The notes beneath the pieces are model-generated. The model was not told the origin of the DNA. It made no database searches and worked only from the letters and a program-made list of their open reading frames with translations. Positions 1 through 14,289 of a stretch of DNA of 64,000 nucleotides are shown here, in pieces. A program made the translations under genes and the position numbers. Each line of letters begins with the position of its first letter. The stretch's first letter is position 1. Source of the DNA: Todiramphus chloris collaris (Eukaryota > Chordata > Aves > Coraciiformes > Alcedinidae); the NCBI GenBank assembly GCA_025345505.1, contig JANVCC010010406.1, positions 13,055,242-13,119,241 on the forward strand. The letters are read 5' to 3'.

Positions 1-47
1 AAGGGAAGGGAAGGGAAGGGAAGGGAAGGGAAGGGAAGGGAAGGGAA
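1..47. repeat. (AAGGG)n pentanucleotide microsatellite
   Basis: Nine perfect AAGGG units run from the first base of the window. The array is cut by the window edge, so its full length is unknown. A purine-only strand of this kind can form triplex-like structure, but nothing here shows that it does. Confidence 0.95.
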
Positions 48-3000
48 AAAGAGAAAGAGAAAAATGCTTTTGAGTTAAAGTTTGCATCTTGCATACTGTG
101 ACAATGTCTTTGGGTACCTGTTAGCAGGAAGAAAGAGATTCAGCCCGTTTTGCAGCAATCACCTACAGAATCTGACAAGGTGTTTGAATTGCTGCTGATG
201 CATTTTTCATGCTTTGTTCCATTTGATTGCATTAATTTTAGCCTTTCTTTACAAGAAAGGTATTAATCGAAGGTATTAATTACAGGAAAGGACTTCATTG
301 ATCTATGTAGATAAAAATGCATACAAGGAGTACAGTGTGCTTTTGCTAGGTCAATTTCAACCTTCTAAATTGTGTCAGAAATGCATTCATCTTCTGTAAC
401 TTTTCTTGAGATCAGAATACAGAGAAACTGAATGATAAATAGCTGAGCCAATGTTACCATTCTCTCCTAAAATGCTCACAGATAACATGGCTTTAATGGC
501 AAAAGAAGATGTAAGTGGCTTTTGAACCTTACGGTGAGTCTTCGCATGTAGGTGTATTTTAGCCTAAATGGCTCCAATAACAAAAGATCTCCTAGCATGG
601 TTCCAAATGACCAAAGTATCATCCTGTGTTGTTCAGTGCTAGACTACCTCAACATCTACTACCTACGCATTCAAGTTCAGTTGCTTCCCTGTGTTTTGAT
701 AAGGCGCTGCACCTGCACCTGCCCTCAGGTGTAAACAGGAAAGTGACATCACACAGAGTAAGCACAACACATATGAATTGTTCCTATTTCTTCTTTAGCT
801 CAAGTATTCACTCTGAGCCACTGTCCAGGTCTGCTTTTTCCTCTTTAATGCTTTTGTTGCTGTTCGTGAGGCCAGATTTTTAAAGGAGGATTATAGAAAG
901 GGGTAAGTCTTAATATATTTTGTAGTCAAGAGTTTGCTTATCAGATCCAGTTTTCTGTTTCATGGGAAATGTCCTCTGGAATGCCTTAGAGCATCTTTGA
1001 GCAGAAACAGTAAAGGGCACTAGTTATAAAAATCTAATGCCTTCTTATTACCCAGTATTTTTGGCACTGATATATATAATCCACTTTATCGCTATTTTAG
1101 AGTAAATGTAAAAAAGAAACTGAGTCTTCTCATTATTCTTTTCCTTCCTGAATATGATTTAATAAGGCTACCTTTTCTATCAATTTACAGGAACATAAGT
1201 GACATTCATTGCCTTGATACTTAACCTGCATCATTGTAAAATTTGATGGTTATATTAATGCCCTGAGAAGTCAAGCATCCTTGTCTTGATATAGAAATTA
1301 TCTCATTAGTAAGCAAAAGCCTGGCCAAAGGGGTAAATTCCCCACAAGTAATCACTGGCAACTCCATCTTCCTGGCAACCCTGATTGCTTAGATCAGAAG
1401 GCGCAGCACACCCTTGTGCCAAAACCCAGCTTTAATATTCATGCTTCACTCTAGCAGAAGCTATGCCTTCAGGCTAAGACATGTGCAAAGACTCAGCACA
1501 AGGTTCACAAGCCACTTACATCTTCAGAGTGACTTGGGAAGAGCCTTGGCCTTGCAGAGTCTCTCTGCAGAGAATGGTAAGCACTGAACAATGTAGCAAA
1601 ATCACAGTCTGAGAGTTACTCTGGTAATTTCCCTTCTCTCTTGCATCTTTCCATGAAATTCAAAGCATTTTCCTTTAAAATCTATCTGCCTTTAGCAAAC
1701 TGTTTTGGGATCACTAAAAATTGTGTTGTCACAGCAAGATATACACTGTGTAAAAATCACATTTCTTTATCACAGCACCAGGAAGTAGTGGGGAACAGAA
1801 CACTTCTTGGCAGAACAGTGCTTTCACTTGACTCCTCAGTAATAGATCTTGGCTGGTGTTCCTAGACTTGAAGAACTCCAATTGTTCGACAGTGCAAATA
1901 CATCAGCACATACATTCCTCTATTCTCCACCATGCCAAAGCTCATTCACTCTTCTCAAACCATCTCCTGTCAACATTAGAATTCCCTTTTCTCTGAGCTT
2001 CCTAGCTTCTCCTCACTCACACTCTTCCTTCCCATTCAATTTTCTACCCCCTAAGCTAACCTCTATAAACATTCAGCTGCTCACAATATCCTTTCCTTTT
2101 CCCATCTCTCTTACATCTGTTATTGTCCCTACACAAGCTCCAGTGTCACTGCTGATCTCTCCTTCCATCAGCACATCAGCTTGTTTCACTCCCTTCATCT
2201 TCTTGCTCCTCCATCATGACAACATGTGGTCCTCAGACAAAGTATCACACCCATCATATACACCTGTCGCCTTCAGGCTTCCTTTGTCTTTCTGTAAGGT
2301 ACTCTGAAGAGAAATATGCAGCACACACACTCACAAATGTCCTCATTCCTAGGGGAGATATATTACAAAAGACAGGACAAGGTATGGGGAACATTCAGGC
2401 TGTTTCAGAACTGGGATCCAGCAGGTATCTCCAGATAAACCTGTAGACAGACTCAAGAGCAGTTTTAAATCAATACTCAACATATAAAAGTTTGTGTGCA
2501 GTAGAATTGTAGGTGTGCTAGACACCATTAAAACATGGAAAGAAATAATCCCACTAAACCTATAGTTTGAAATTTCTTTTGGTTGGTATTCTATTACTTC
2601 AAAAGCCAGTAAACCATGCTTGAGACCGCTGTCAAAGACATGGTCAAACACCAGTCCATAAATGCACCAGTGTAACCAACTGAATATAAAGATTTATTTA
2701 AACTCCAGAAGAGATTGCTGACTCTTAGTCACTGGCTACAATCCTCTCGTCTGTAAAATAGAAAAGTAGAGTTTACTTTTGCAGGTCTCCCCAGAATGCA
2801 GATGTAGACAGTTCTGAGATGCTGATGTCTGATTTATAAAATCAACAAGTGGTTCATTCACTTCTTCAATGTGGATTTCAATGCCTTGTCAGTTTCTGCA
2901 CGATCAGCTTGCAATATCAGGTGTGAAAGTGTTAGCCTACTGAAACATCTAGTGCCATTATAATCAGCTAACTACCACACTGAATGTTTCTTGCCTTGCA

Positions 3001-6000
3001 GGGCAGACTTCCAATGACCATAACAGTTCTTATTTAGAGTTTGATTCTTACTGTGTCAGAAATTACAAAGCTCTTTACACAGACACAGGTCTGGATGTGA
3101 GTACTGTCAAATGGATTGCAAAACAAATAAAGAAAGGCAAACCTAAGATAATTACCTATGTGAGTGCATTTGTCTTATGAGGACCTATAGAGACAGATCG
3201 AGCAGGAAGGATGTGAGACCCAGCACCTGGTTTACACAACAATTGCAATAGGCTGGAAAAATAATAAAAGAATATGCACAGCTGATACTAGTATTCATCA
3301 CATCTATCAGTTCATTGAGAGGGAAGGAAATAGAGAACAAGGAAAGAAAAGACAGAAATGAAAGCAGAAAGTACAAAGAGGTCTTATAAAAAAAAAAATG
3401 CACGTTAAGAAACATGTGTTGAATAGGAAATAGCTAAAAGTCCTTCAGATAAAGTCCCTGAGGCTTACCATGGTGGCTTAAGTTTGGTTTGCTGCCAAAG
3501 AGAATGGGAAAAAAAGGTATTGTGCAACTTGGAGATACACTGCCTCTTACCACATCACTTCTACGTGGCCAAGAGCACAATTCTTCTTGATAAGAGTTCA
3601 CAGCCACAACTTCCAACTGCCAGGAGAGAGCGCTCACAAGTTTGGTCTAATATGCATGAGGGAGAAGATGCCCTCAAGATTTCCTGTTAGAAATAACTGT
3701 GATGTTAGGTGTGTTCTAAAAAAAAAAAAAAGTCATGGCACTGTGAAAATAACCTAGGACAAATGCATTGATTCTTTCTTTGGTGTACAGGCTGTTAGGA
3801 CATCCATTATAGCTGTGTCCACCAGAAACGGGTAGGATTTCAAATACCTATGCATACCATGTCCTATTTGCTGTCTCTCTGCATCTCCAAGCTGACTATA
3901 CACCACTACTCACCACTATCCCATTCAGGGACAGGGAACACAGTCACCTCACTCCCAGTCCCAAACTGCAGGACCTCAGATCAGAGCAAAGGTCCTTGGG
4001 ACCCCAGCAGAGGAGTTCAGAAGTGGATTACATTAGCGTCACAGATGTTCAAAGGTGGAATGGAACTTAGAGAGCAAGAAAGTATGTTCAGAGCCTAGCT
4101 GACCTCCACTATGGGGATGAGATGAAAAGCCTCCTTCTTTTCTGTAAGTATGAGCCAGGGGAAAAAACTAACAATAAAAAGACATCAGCAGAGACAATGA
4201 TTCATAATTCTGGTTAGTTTAACTGGAAGTGACAACCATTTTTAACCTAAAAGGTAGCATATTGTTCCAGACCTTTTCTAGCTGAGCAAGACTCCTCCAC
4301 AGTAGGACACACACTCATTTGGAACCAACTGCAAAAGTAGGACTTTTTTCTTTCAGAAAAGTCCACTTAAATTCCTGTAAGCCTTCCTTGAGTACGTCAA
4401 GAATCCTCAAGTTCACTTCAACTGGAGGAATGAAAGGAACATTCAAAGTTTATAATAATCCTTTTTCTCCGTAGTAGAAGAAAACATCAGATGTGGCTGC
4501 AGCTTTCAATGCATTATTAATAGAAACCACTTCTCAGCATTTGTTTCTGTGAGACAAATTTGATCTGTGAACACAAAGGAAAGAGAAGGAAGACAGCTGG
4601 TTAGACTGGTCACAGGAATACCTGCTGAGACTAATCAAAAGCCAGTATTTTTGCACAGGGACCCGTGAAATATGGACATAAAATGAAGTGTAAAGAGTAG
4701 TAAATACTTGAAGAAAATATATTCAGTTACCAATCTCAAAGAATAATTGTAATGCAAACTACAGCAGCAGTTCAGCAACAGTGCAGACTAATTAAAGATA
4801 TTAATCCTTGTAAACAAACCTCTTACCAAATAAAGCAGGCACTAAAGGAGATCCTGAGGCATTTACTGTGCCACTAGGTTTTCTACAGGGGTTTTCAATT
4901 TGTGAATACTTAAATGCTTCTAAAAGAAGCTGGACACCTTGCACTTGCAGGCCTGTCATCTGGATGCTGCCACAGCTTCATTATTCTGTGGGGGCTGGAC
5001 TCAAGAGAATGAAAAATCTGTGATGCGGCATGGAAGGCTAGACAGAACAGTAAAATGAACCTGAAGAGACTGTCACACAGAGCTTTTGCATTCAAAGTGT
5101 GTGTTTTAATGTCAAAAAGATCCCTGTGTCAGCTGAGGACTGACTTAGTCCCAGACTCCTACAGAATGATTTGATGTGGGATTGGGTGGTATTAATGGCA
5201 GGGATTAAAGGTGAAAATAGATGAAACCAAGTACCTGAGGTAGGAACCGAAATTAAGCAGGTGATACAAGGGTTCTAGTTTGCCTTTTAAAAATGCATCA
5301 CTACCAAAAGCAATAATCAAAAAAACCAAACAGATTTCTTTGTGGCATTTAGTGGGGGTTTGCCACACAAGGATTTTAAAAGTACATCAATTCAGAGTAT
5401 AAATTAGGACCATTAACGCATCACCCTGTCTGAGGACTCCCTTTCAGTCCTATACAGTTGTTCTTCAATCACAGTAAATTATCCTTCCCCTGAGTATGAG
5501 AAAACTGCTGCAATCTAATGTTACACCTGAATGTTACAAAGCAGTATAACACAGCTTAATTCAACACCTTATATTCACACCCTCATTTGATTTGCCTTAG
5601 CTTTTCTGAAAAGAAATTACTTTAGGGAGTGAATTCACCAATGCTGCAGCCTGCTTTACCAAATAAAATAGGAGATGTCTGTATCTGTGAAGGGAAGAAA
5701 GACAGTGGCTAGGAAAAAAAGTGGACCACAGAGTCTGGAAGCAGGTGTGCAGTTTTCCTCAAGCCTCGTGCAGGGGCCCCATGAAATGATATGAATGCCT
5801 AGGGCTCCACTATCTCATGGCAGAGCACCCTGTCCATCCCTACACAGGCTCAGGGAGCAGCACTGCTGGTGCAGTGATAGGGGATTCTGTTTGGCGCATT
5901 AGGTCAGGGTGAACTGCATGAGGGCAGCTAGAGTATCTTCAAAGCTTGAGGAGATCTGTGGCTGTTTTCAAAAAACAGCTCTATGTCTTCACAGAGTAGT

Positions 6001-9000
6001 AGAGGGAGGAAATTACCCTAAAAAGACAGTATGCTAGGAGTCAGTTTCTATTTTTCCTTTCCTGTACAGAAAGAGGGAAATCCAGGTCAATCTACTCTAT
6101 ATTGAGCCTCTTTTTGTGTAGCTGCAACTAAATTTACATCACTCAGCTTATACCATGGTCATTCAACTGTTCTTCAAAAGTAGTAGTCTATTTTATGTAG
6201 CTGACATCCTTTTTTGCTCCCTCCTCCCCCAATTTCATGGAGTAAGCATCACTCTGATATACCACCCCAGATACACCATCCCACTCGCATAGAACTTCTG
6301 CAAGCAGCATTTACATAACCACCAAATGACCTACTCCTTCCTGATAGACCTAAGTCTTTCTTTAATCAAGACTACAGTTCCTCCATCATGTTTTCCTTGT
6401 TAATCAGGCCAGACTTATCTCAGAATGTCAAGAGTCACTGTGACTAATTAATTATTCTACCTTATCCATCTTTTAAGAATGACTTCAAAAGATTCCATGG
6501 TAAAATCATATTGTCAACCAAGAAAGAAAAAAAAATTAGCACGCAAAAGAATTTAAATAAAACTTACTCAGCACAGAAAGTTCATTCAGCCCAAGGAATG
6601 GGCTGTTGTAGCATATCATCAGCTTCACATAATTTACAAGGTTTTGGTCACAAAGAATCTTGCTTTGTTATTTGTGGCTTGCCAAGCAAAAATAAACACT
6701 GAAAACATGTAAACACTTAAATACATACATAAAACACTCTGAGCAGAGAACAACCTCACCAAAAACAACTGGCAAAGCTTCTTTCTCTCTGAACAGCAAT
6801 GTCCTTTATTACATCTTTCCAAAGCATTCCCAGTCCCATGTTTTTTTTCCACCTCCCCCTTTCCAGTTTAGGAAATGTGCCACATGCTTTGATCACCAGT
6901 TCAAAAACTCCTTAAGAAACAACTTGTTATTAAAAGCAATTGGACTCTGAATGGGATAAAAATAACCAATGCATTTGTACACTTTCTTTTCAAACAAGTG
7001 TAATTCACTAACATACTGTCTACATGCAAAAGCTGCATTTGTTCACCCTTACTAAAGAAAAGCAACCCATTCCTTGTGTTGCAATGGTGAAAATGGCCAT
7101 TTATGCCTGTCTCTTACTCCAGGACTGAACAAATACAAAGATTGTCATAAATTAGGGTTTTAGCTATGCTTGCTAATGTTTATCAAAGATTTCCAGCCAG
7201 AGAATATCTCACAAAGGATCAGCTGAAGAAAATAAACTGTCCCTTAACTGATTTCCACAATATTCCAGCCAGACCACTTTGTGGGTTGATACATTATGTC
7301 CTACTGAACATACTCAGAACCATTCAAGATGCTTAAAACAAATGCCGTAGCCTTTAACAGATCTTAGAGTATTTGCATAACTTTTCTATTTCTTAATTAT
7401 CCATAGAACAAGGGTTTTTTACTGATTGTCTTCTGTTCGCTGGGAGAAGCATTGCTCTGCTAGGCATTATGGAGAATTAAAAATAACTAATGGAAGAATG
7501 TAAAAAACTTAGCAGTTTTCTTGTTTGTCATACATACCAATGTGTAATTCCAATTGCTTTATGCTGACGTTATTTTCCACTGTATAAACAATAATTCTTA
7601 CAGGGCATGCATTAACTTCTATGCAGAGAGATCCATGTAGTTACTGTGGAACTTAAATGGAAAGATAGTAGCTACACTATACATTTGCATCTGACTTTAA
7701 AGGAAAACACTTTGTCTAATTTCCTTCTCTTTCATCACTTTTAATATGAGAATTGACCCTTGCTATTTTTTCCATATTTGCAAATTTTTAGAACCCAGAG
7801 AGAAAATTTGGAAAATCACACTTAGGATGTTTCTGCTGCCTGCTGTAGGAAGCATTTGTATGCAGAATAAAGCAATGCCCTCTTTTCCAAGCATACTGGA
7901 ACTGCACAAACCAACACACTGTGTTAAAATCATCAGGTTTGTTTCATACCTTTAGTTCATTGTTTTCGGTTAGAAGAAGATGAACAAATGCTGCACTCTC
8001 AGCAAGAAAAACATCAAAATATACCACTTGGTTTGTTAAATATTTGAGGAAGGATTTGATGTATTTAATTGAAAAGGCATTCCCCGTACTGTATCAGTTT
8101 GCTGCATGAAGTTATGAGAATTTTTTTTGTACAAACCTTTAGCAACCCAATTTTGTTACAGAAATAGCTTTATTCCTATGGTCAAGGCTGTGTGCAACAC
8201 TGTCGTCTTTGTCCAGGTGCTGAGGCTGGCTAACAAAGCTGTTACTGCTCAGAAATTAGGTAAGCCACCCATGCACTCAAAACCTCTATATAGGGGATAA
8301 GGGGAAACAGTATATGACAGAGCTACTGTTTTCATTCCCAGGGCTTCAATTAAGGACAGAAAATGGTGCCTTTCCAAGCAGAGCAAATGACTATCCAGTA
8401 AATACATGCTGAAAAACAATATACTGTGATACAGGCTGATAGCAATAAACACAATACTCACTGCAACAGTAGCAGCATAGCAGTGGTCTGGATATACATA
8501 GGATTTCCTCTGTATCTCCACAAGCTGACCAAGGAGAGTAGCTATTGGAAGACTGAAAGATGAACAGTAAATTACAAGTATTTATGGAAGAAGACACTTT
8601 AGAGGAGTTGGGAGAAAGTCCACACACCCCTGACAGCATGGAAAACTATCTTACAGACTGTGTAATGCTGTATTTACTTGTAGTTTTCCACAAGTTGTAT
8701 CAGGGTAGGAATACTGATGCTCAGTCCCTGGCACAGCCACGACAGGAGTTGAGCATTAGTAGCCTTAGTTCTCCTTTCTTCAGGGAAACATCAGTGTGCT
8801 GCTGTTTCTGACTATCTTCTCACCTCCGTGCAGATGACCAACAGCTTGCCTGGGAACATAACCCAGATTTTAAACAGTGAAACTGTCGTGTAGGCAGATA
8901 TTGTCCTCGTGCACAAAGACCTAAAGACAGGTCCCAGAGGGAGCACAGCCAGAATTGCTTCAGACCTTTCAATAATGGAGCTCAACAGGACCTGTGACTA

Positions 9001-9549
9001 CTGACAGCAAACATTAAATCTCTGTTCACCGTAAGTGATGTCCATCAGGTCATCAGCATGTCCCTGAGGCAGATCTCAAGAGGAGTCAGGATGGCTGAGT
9101 TAGTGTTGATTAGGGAGTACAAATCCTTTGAAGAAAAAGCTGAATGAATGGTCTTATCCTCCATATACCACCTTTCAAAGTGCATCAAGTTAAGCCCTTG
9201 GGATATTTGTACTAAGCTTGGGGGAAGGCCTTTTATCACTTCCAGCTGAGGAGCCAAACCTTCTTCCCAGATAAGCAATGGTCACAATGACCCAGGCATG
9301 ATCACTTCTGAGCTGGATTACTCTAATTCACTCTGTTGAAGGCTGGATGCAGGCTGCGCAACACTTCTCAATTTCTCAGGCTGTGACAAGTAAATGAAGG
9401 CCCTACTCAGCTTTATCCACTGAACCCCAGGCATTTTCAGAACACATCGTTGCTCCTTGTACTCCACACAGATAATATGTGGACTAAATAATTTTATAAC
9501 AGCCAGAAAACAGTTTTATCCACAAGGCTTGGATAAATACAATCTGCAC
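48..9549. other. AT-rich intergenic DNA, no gene recognised
   Basis: I see no coding exon, RNA gene or well-preserved transposon. The longest open frame, 152 codons at 1849-2307, is a C/T-rich low-complexity reading with no recognisable motif. Short A or T runs are common. Old unrecognised repeats and conserved noncoding elements may be present but cannot be judged without alignment. Confidence 0.6.
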
Positions 9550-10600
9550 TGGATAAAAAACGGTCTGTATGGCCCGGCCAAATGAGTGGTAGTGAACGGA
9601 GCTAAATCTGGCTGGAGTCCAGTCACAACTGGTGTTCTCCAGGGCTCAGCACTGGAGCCTGTTCTCTTCTCTGTCTTAATGATCTGGATGAGGGGATTGA
9701 GTGTACCCTCAGTAAATTTGCAGATGACACCAAGCTAGGTGGGTGTGTTGATCTGCTAGAGGGTAGGGAAGCTTTACAGCGGGGCCTAGACAGGTTAGAT
9801 CAGTAGGCCAAGGTTAATTGCGTGGGGTTCAGCAAGGCCAAGTGCCAGGTCCAGCACTTGGGTCATAACAACCCCATGGCAAGCTACAGACCTGGGGATG
9901 TGTGGTTGGAAAGCTGCAAGTTGGAAAAGGACCTGGGTCATTGATCGACGTTTGACTAAATATGAGTAGTGAGCGTAGGTGGCCAAGAAGGCAAACGGCA
10001 TCCTGGCTTGTGTTAGAAACAGTGTGGCCAGCAGGAATAAGGAGGTGATCATCCCCCTGTATTTGACACTGGTGAGGCCACACCTTGAATTTTGTGTTCA
10101 GTTCTGAGCCCCTCACTATAAGAAGGACAGAGAAGTGCTGGAGTGTGTCCAGAAAAGGGCAACGAGGCTCATGAAGGGCCTAGAGCACAAGTCCTGTGAG
10201 GAGTGGCTGAGGGATCTGGGGTTGTTTAGTCTGGAGAAGAGGAGGCTGAGAAGAGACCTTATCACTCTCTACAGCTACATGAAAGGAGGTTGGAGTCTGG
10301 ATGGGGACAGCCTCTCCCCCTGGTGACTTGTGACAGGACCAGGGGGAATGGATGCAAGCTGCACCAGGGGAGGTTTAGGCTGGATATTAGGAAACCAAAA
10401 GGGTTATCAAACACTGGAATGGTCTGCCCAGGGCAGTGCTGGAGTCACCATCCCTGAAGGCATTTAAATGATGTGTGAACCTGGTGCTTAGGGAGATGGT
10501 TTAGTGGTGAGCTTGCTGGTGTTGGGTCGAAGGTTGGACTAGATGATCTTAAAGGTCTTTTCCAACCAAGAACATTCTGTGATTATGTTATTCTGTGACC
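9550..10600 (+). mobile_element. CR1 LINE fragment, 5'-truncated, 3' end present
   Basis: The fragment carries the CR1 ORF2 reverse-transcriptase C-terminal region, including the stretch reading as cagatgacaccaagctag (the FADDTKL-type motif) near 9720, then the conserved C-terminal block starting [18 protein letters not shown] at 10135. It ends in the CR1 3' UTR with the terminal ATTCTGTG-type octamer repeats at about 10573-10598. The frame is interrupted, so it is a dead copy. It closely resembles the copy at 18212-18951. CR1 is the dominant avian LINE and most copies are 5'-truncated, as this one is. Confidence 0.93.
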
Positions 10601-12041
10601 TATGTCTAGCACAAAGCAGTACAAAAATACAGCTAAATGTTGCGTATTGCAGGTCTTAGGAAATTTTTAGGAATTTGGAATAGCACTGCTCTAGTGTTGC
10701 TGGGGATATTTTATATAAATGAACAGTACCTTATCCTCAGAGATTTTGTAGCCTTTTCCAAAGTTTGTATAGATTTGCCTACACAATGGCAGACACCTCT
10801 GAACTTGAAAAGGGCTTTATTTTGTCCTAGTGACATAAGAAGGATTGTTTTAAGAAAGAAAACTTTATTTTTTAAAACTCCAGGTCAGATTTTCACAGAT
10901 AGGAAAGTAGCAGTCTGAAGTGGAGCCACAGCTCTTCTCCCACATATCCCAGTGCTAGTCTATGGGTGTTGTGATTTGCATGGTAAGGGCACTTGGCATC
11001 TGGCAGGACCTGCCCATGACTAGTCCTGAATCACTGGCCCCATGTAATAGATTTACTGATATCTTTGGAACCAGGATCTCCATTAGGTGTGCAGTTTGTA
11101 ACAGAAGTTTATCCATAGAAACCATATTCTTTGGCTAGCATGCCTGAAGGACATCTTCTTGTTTGCAATATCAAACACTGCATTATGAGGGTACGAGGCA
11201 GACTAATACACAACATCTTTAAAGATGTTGTGGATTGTTTTCCAAGCAGATAACATATCTCTCTCCAAGTCCAGAAGACCAATTTGGTTTCAAACCTCAT
11301 CTTTTGCTTGAGATGAAATTAAGAAGTTGCAAAAGCATCTCTCGCTGTGTCAGGTCCTTATTCTTGAAAAAGGTATCACTTTCATAACAAGATCTTAGGG
11401 TAGTACATCCAACAGTGCTACCTGAATACATTACCTTCCATAATTTCTTTTTTTTTTTTTTTTAAAGTTTGTCTTTCTCCTGTTGCCCATTTATGTAAAT
11501 AACCTATGGCCTTTTCAGGTTTTCTTCTTTCTCTCTCCCAACTATAATTTTTAGACATCCATCCTGTGAATGTTTTTTGCACATTTCAGAAGCAAGGTAA
11601 AAACCCTATAGCAAGTCAGCAGCAGATTCTACTAAATGGAGATACTTGTTCCACATCATAATGATAGACTTCTAGCAAGCAGCAAAGATTATTCCTGTAC
11701 CCAGGCTCTTACTTGGACTCTGTGGGGGACCTCAGTGGAGAGACTTGAAGTAAAGGGTGCAGTGCCTTATAGTTGTGAGGACTGGAGTTGTGCTGATTTT
11801 GGGGAAAGAGAGGGATCAGAGAAGATTGTGGTTATGAGATGTTTTGCAACATTAGAAGCTATTAGAAGAAGGTAATTCTGTTGCTATGCTGCAATGAGAA
11901 AGCAAAGTGTGAAATGCACTGCAGACACTACTTCCTCCACCACATGCTTTGGAGTTTACTATTAATAACTAGTATAAATAATTTCAATCCTTCAGTTTAA
12001 TTAAAAAGTAAGTGGACTTTCAGGTACACCTCCTCCTGTAC
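10601..12041. other. Intergenic, no gene recognised
   Basis: No exon or known repeat is visible. A run of 16 T lies at 11448-11463. Confidence 0.55.
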
Positions 12042-12198
12042 AGTCACCAATGCCCAACAAAAAATAGCTAATTTTGTCAAATTGCCTGCCTAACAAATGA
12101 ATTTAGCTAAACTAGAAGTAAAGCAAATTCTGCTAGATATAGCTGAGTTGTAGTCACTCCACAAGGACATTCAAACCTCAGATATGTTGTTATCCCAT
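12042..12198 (+). repeat. 157-bp direct duplication, copy 1
   Basis: This segment recurs at 13277-13433 with the same length, no gaps and three mismatches that I can see (about 98% identity). The unit matches no element I recognise. The flanking sequences differ immediately outside both ends. Confidence 0.93.
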
Positions 12199-13276
12199 TC
12201 CCAAAGGAAATTAAGAACACTTACAGCTAATCAGTGCTATTACTTCTGCAGCTATCAAGCAACTCAATGGGCTATAGCTTGAAGAGAATTAACAGCCCAG
12301 TTCCCTGAACAGCTTACATTCAAGTTGCTGGCACATAGGAGAGTGTGTGCCACTGGGTGTGCCCTGCTTTTTTTATCTATGCTATCTTGTAGTGGTTTAT
12401 CTGTGCCAGACAGTTGAACACTGTAACAGCACCTTCATTCAGCTGCAAGGAGACATCCTTCAGTAAGTGGTAAGCTTACCACTTCTTTTCCTTTCCAGAG
12501 TAAAAAGCTTACCAGTAGCAAAGGCCATTCCTAGATTTCTACTTATTTTGACTCTGTCTACATTCCTTTCTGTCACTGAAACCAGAAAGGAACTTTTCTT
12601 TGAAGAACGAAACTCCCCTATACAGGCTACAGTTTTCTTAGCAAAGTAGTTTTTACTACTATTGTCACTACTTTTAAGCAAAGATACCTCACCAAAGACA
12701 CAGCTTAAATCCTTGGGCTGAAGAGGACTCAAGTGGCTGGTGAACTCAGCTGTATAAACTAGTGGGGAAACGATCCTAGCTGCTTAAAGTCCTGGAAACA
12801 CCACTTCCATTTGCAGCATTAGAGAAAGAAAAATTAAACCCAGAACCCAAAGAATTCGCTGAGTATCATCTCCTATCAGCATTAGCCTTGAAGCCTGCCT
12901 AATTCATATCCAGAAGAAGTGCTGTCTCAAAAGTTCCTTGGATCCCTAAAGTCTGCAGGTAGAGAATTGAACACAAAGTCCCTAGAAATGCAGTAAGTCA
13001 GTAAGGTTCATCAGTCATTCCTGACAGCATTCCTAGTTGAGTTTTGGGTATCCATTAAAGGTATCTAGGAGGAAAAGCAGTGTAGTGTAGACACTTAGAC
13101 ATACTCTGGCTGATTATAAGTGCCAGTACAAGGTAAATGCAGACACTGACTTGATCAGCACTAATTTGACCATGTATTTTGGGAATACCCGTAGGTCAAT
13201 TTGTTCTGGAGAGGCACTTAATTACTGAATTAGTTTTTCCTATCAGTTAGAATCATAGTACAAGCTGTCTATATAA

Positions 13277-13433
13277 AGTCACCAATGCCCAACAAACAAC
13301 AGCTAATTTTGTCAAATGGCCTGCCTAACAAATGAATTTAGCTAAACTAGAAGTAAAGCAAATTCTGCTAGATATAGCTGAGTTGTAGTCACTCCACAAG
13401 GACATTCAAACCTCAGATATGTTGTTATCCCAT
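13277..13433 (+). repeat. 157-bp direct duplication, copy 2
   Basis: Direct-orientation partner of 12042-12198, about 1.24 kb downstream. The low divergence implies a recent copying event or a young unknown repeat. Confidence 0.93.
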
Positions 13434-14289
13434 ATATCACATGTTATCACATGTCTTGTGATTATGAGTTAAATAACACTTTTTTATCTTGGCTTCTGTT
13501 TCCCTTTGAGATATTAGAGGCATTACAATCACTTGCCAAATCTTTATAATCTGTCACAAACAGGTTTCTGCAATTGCATGAGACAATACATGCAGCAGTG
13601 GATGGGTGAAGAATCGTGTGCTCACTGGTGTCCTCTGCTTCGGATGAGAGCTCTTCCACAAAAAATGTGCAGAAAACTCCTTCAAGAAGTATGTGGATAG
13701 TTGGCTAATTAGTCCTGTCTGGTGGTCCCGAGGTGTCCTGTTCTCTATGGGTTGTTTATAAGGAAAATTAGTATTTGAACTACCTGAGATCAGATATGAT
13801 CCCCAGAATCCTAGGGAAAAAGTAGAATGTAGGCAACCCCTAATTTGGACAAAATAATTTTATAATACCTAATACCATATTTAGTAATTTTAGTCAAAAT
13901 TCACCTTTTAAATCTAACTTGTGTTCTCCCACAAATGATTGTGATTGCAGTTGTAATGTTTGTCAAAACACCTTCCAGGGAAGACAGTGCAGACCCTGTA
14001 ATCACTCAGACTACAGTCCCATCAGGGATCCACGTGAAACATCACCTCACTCAGGTGTGTTCCCAGCCAGCAAAAGATTCCTCCAAGTAAGAAACACAGC
14101 CATTTCCTCAGCAGAGAAGTTAGAAATCCATCTCTTTGCCTTCAGGATGTCCAGGTCACTAACTCTAAAAAGAAGATCCCTGTGGTACTGCTTAATTCAG
14201 TCCTTGTGCCTAAGGACCCTTTTTTTTCCTACTCCATTGTTCCCTGAAGCTGCTCCATAGTTCCTAGGCTGGCTCCTGCCTTTCTTGCT
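13434..14289. other. Intergenic, no gene recognised
   Basis: Nothing identifiable. An open frame of 113 codons at 13919-14260 has no recognisable domain and is probably chance. Confidence 0.5.

Noticed and set aside
1849..2307. 152-codon open frame
   Set aside because: C/T-rich biased sequence coding mostly Ser, Pro, Leu and Phe, with no domain, no splice context and no promoter signature.
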